Source of the DNA: Pomacea canaliculata
Lineage: Eukaryota > Mollusca > Gastropoda > Architaenioglossa > Ampullariidae
Length of the DNA stretch: 64,000 nt
Direction: 5' to 3'
Assembly (NCBI RefSeq): GCF_003073045.1
Contig: NC_037600.1
Coordinates: forward strand, 18,065,419 to 18,129,418
The position numbers and the translations under genes were made by a program. How positions within the stretch are numbered: the first letter of the stretch is position 1; each line of letters begins with the position of its first letter. This document shows positions 63,761-64,000 of the stretch, piece by piece. The notes below the pieces were generated by a model. It was not told the DNA's origin and ran no database searches. It worked only from the letters and a program-made list of their open reading frames with translations.

Positions 63761-64000
63761 GTAAGAATTTAACCTCCACCCCTAAACACATATACATTAA
63801 AAAATATTGCTAACACCTAACAGTCAAGAACTTGTACAGCAATGCACCTAAACCTTCCACCTCTGATCCAGCCTAAAAATTTAGAGAAAGGCAAGGTCGT
63901 CAGTTAAAAAAAAAAAAGTTAAGCATGCAGCCAGCAAATACATCTCATGCACCTTCACACTTAATCACTTGTACTGACTGTTGGGTGTAAAGAAAGTTAT
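63761..64000 (+). other. Start of LRR gene intron 4
   Basis: It begins GTAAGAAT directly after the last exon. No further exon appears before the window ends. Confidence 0.6.

Overview
The window is animal nuclear DNA: AT-rich, intron-rich, and full of decayed retrotransposons. There are no bacterial operons, ribosome-binding sites or CRISPR arrays. A metazoan RHBDL-type rhomboid with an EF-hand, TRMT112, mitochondrial aspartyl-tRNA synthetase (DARS2), a STRAD-like pseudokinase remnant and an extracellular leucine-rich-repeat protein all point to an invertebrate. The repeat landscape (tRNA-derived SINEs, CR1/L2-like, RTE/I-like and Jockey-like LINE scraps, a Ty3/gypsy scrap) would fit a lophotrochozoan such as a mollusc. 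That placement is inference.

Layout. (1) 1.4-8.5 kb, minus: a nine-exon rhomboid intramembrane protease. I could join all exons in phase into a 388-residue protein. A 36-bp minisatellite sits on its first coding splice donor. (2) 8.5-15.5 kb: minisatellites, SINE and LINE remnants, and little else. (3) 15.5-21.5 kb, minus: TRMT112, four exons, 125 codons plus stop. (4) 22.4-25.7 kb: a repeat graveyard with a gypsy fragment fused to a LINE fragment, a frameshifted intronless STRAD-like pseudogene and a 5'-truncated Jockey-type LINE. (5) 31.7-36.9 kb, plus: one uninterrupted ORF of about 1,717 codons for a large, acidic, Ser-rich, apparently disordered protein with one N-terminal hydrophobic segment. 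I do not recognise it. It carries a near-perfect 109-residue tandem duplication and an Asp run, and may have an alternative 3' exon ending in a PDZ ligand. (6) 36.9-47.9 kb: AT-rich, no recognisable coding. (7) 48.0-57.4 kb, minus: seven exons of the C-terminal part of DARS2, with LINE/SINE copies in the introns. The N-terminal exons are not visible. (8) 60.3-63.8 kb, plus: the 5' part of a secreted or membrane LRR protein that runs off the window.

The genes share no obvious pathway. TRMT112 (methyltransferase activator) and DARS2 (mitochondrial tRNA charging) both serve translation but look like chance neighbours. Most exon boundaries come from reading GT/AG sites and checking codon phase by hand. 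Family calls rest on recognised motifs, not database searches.
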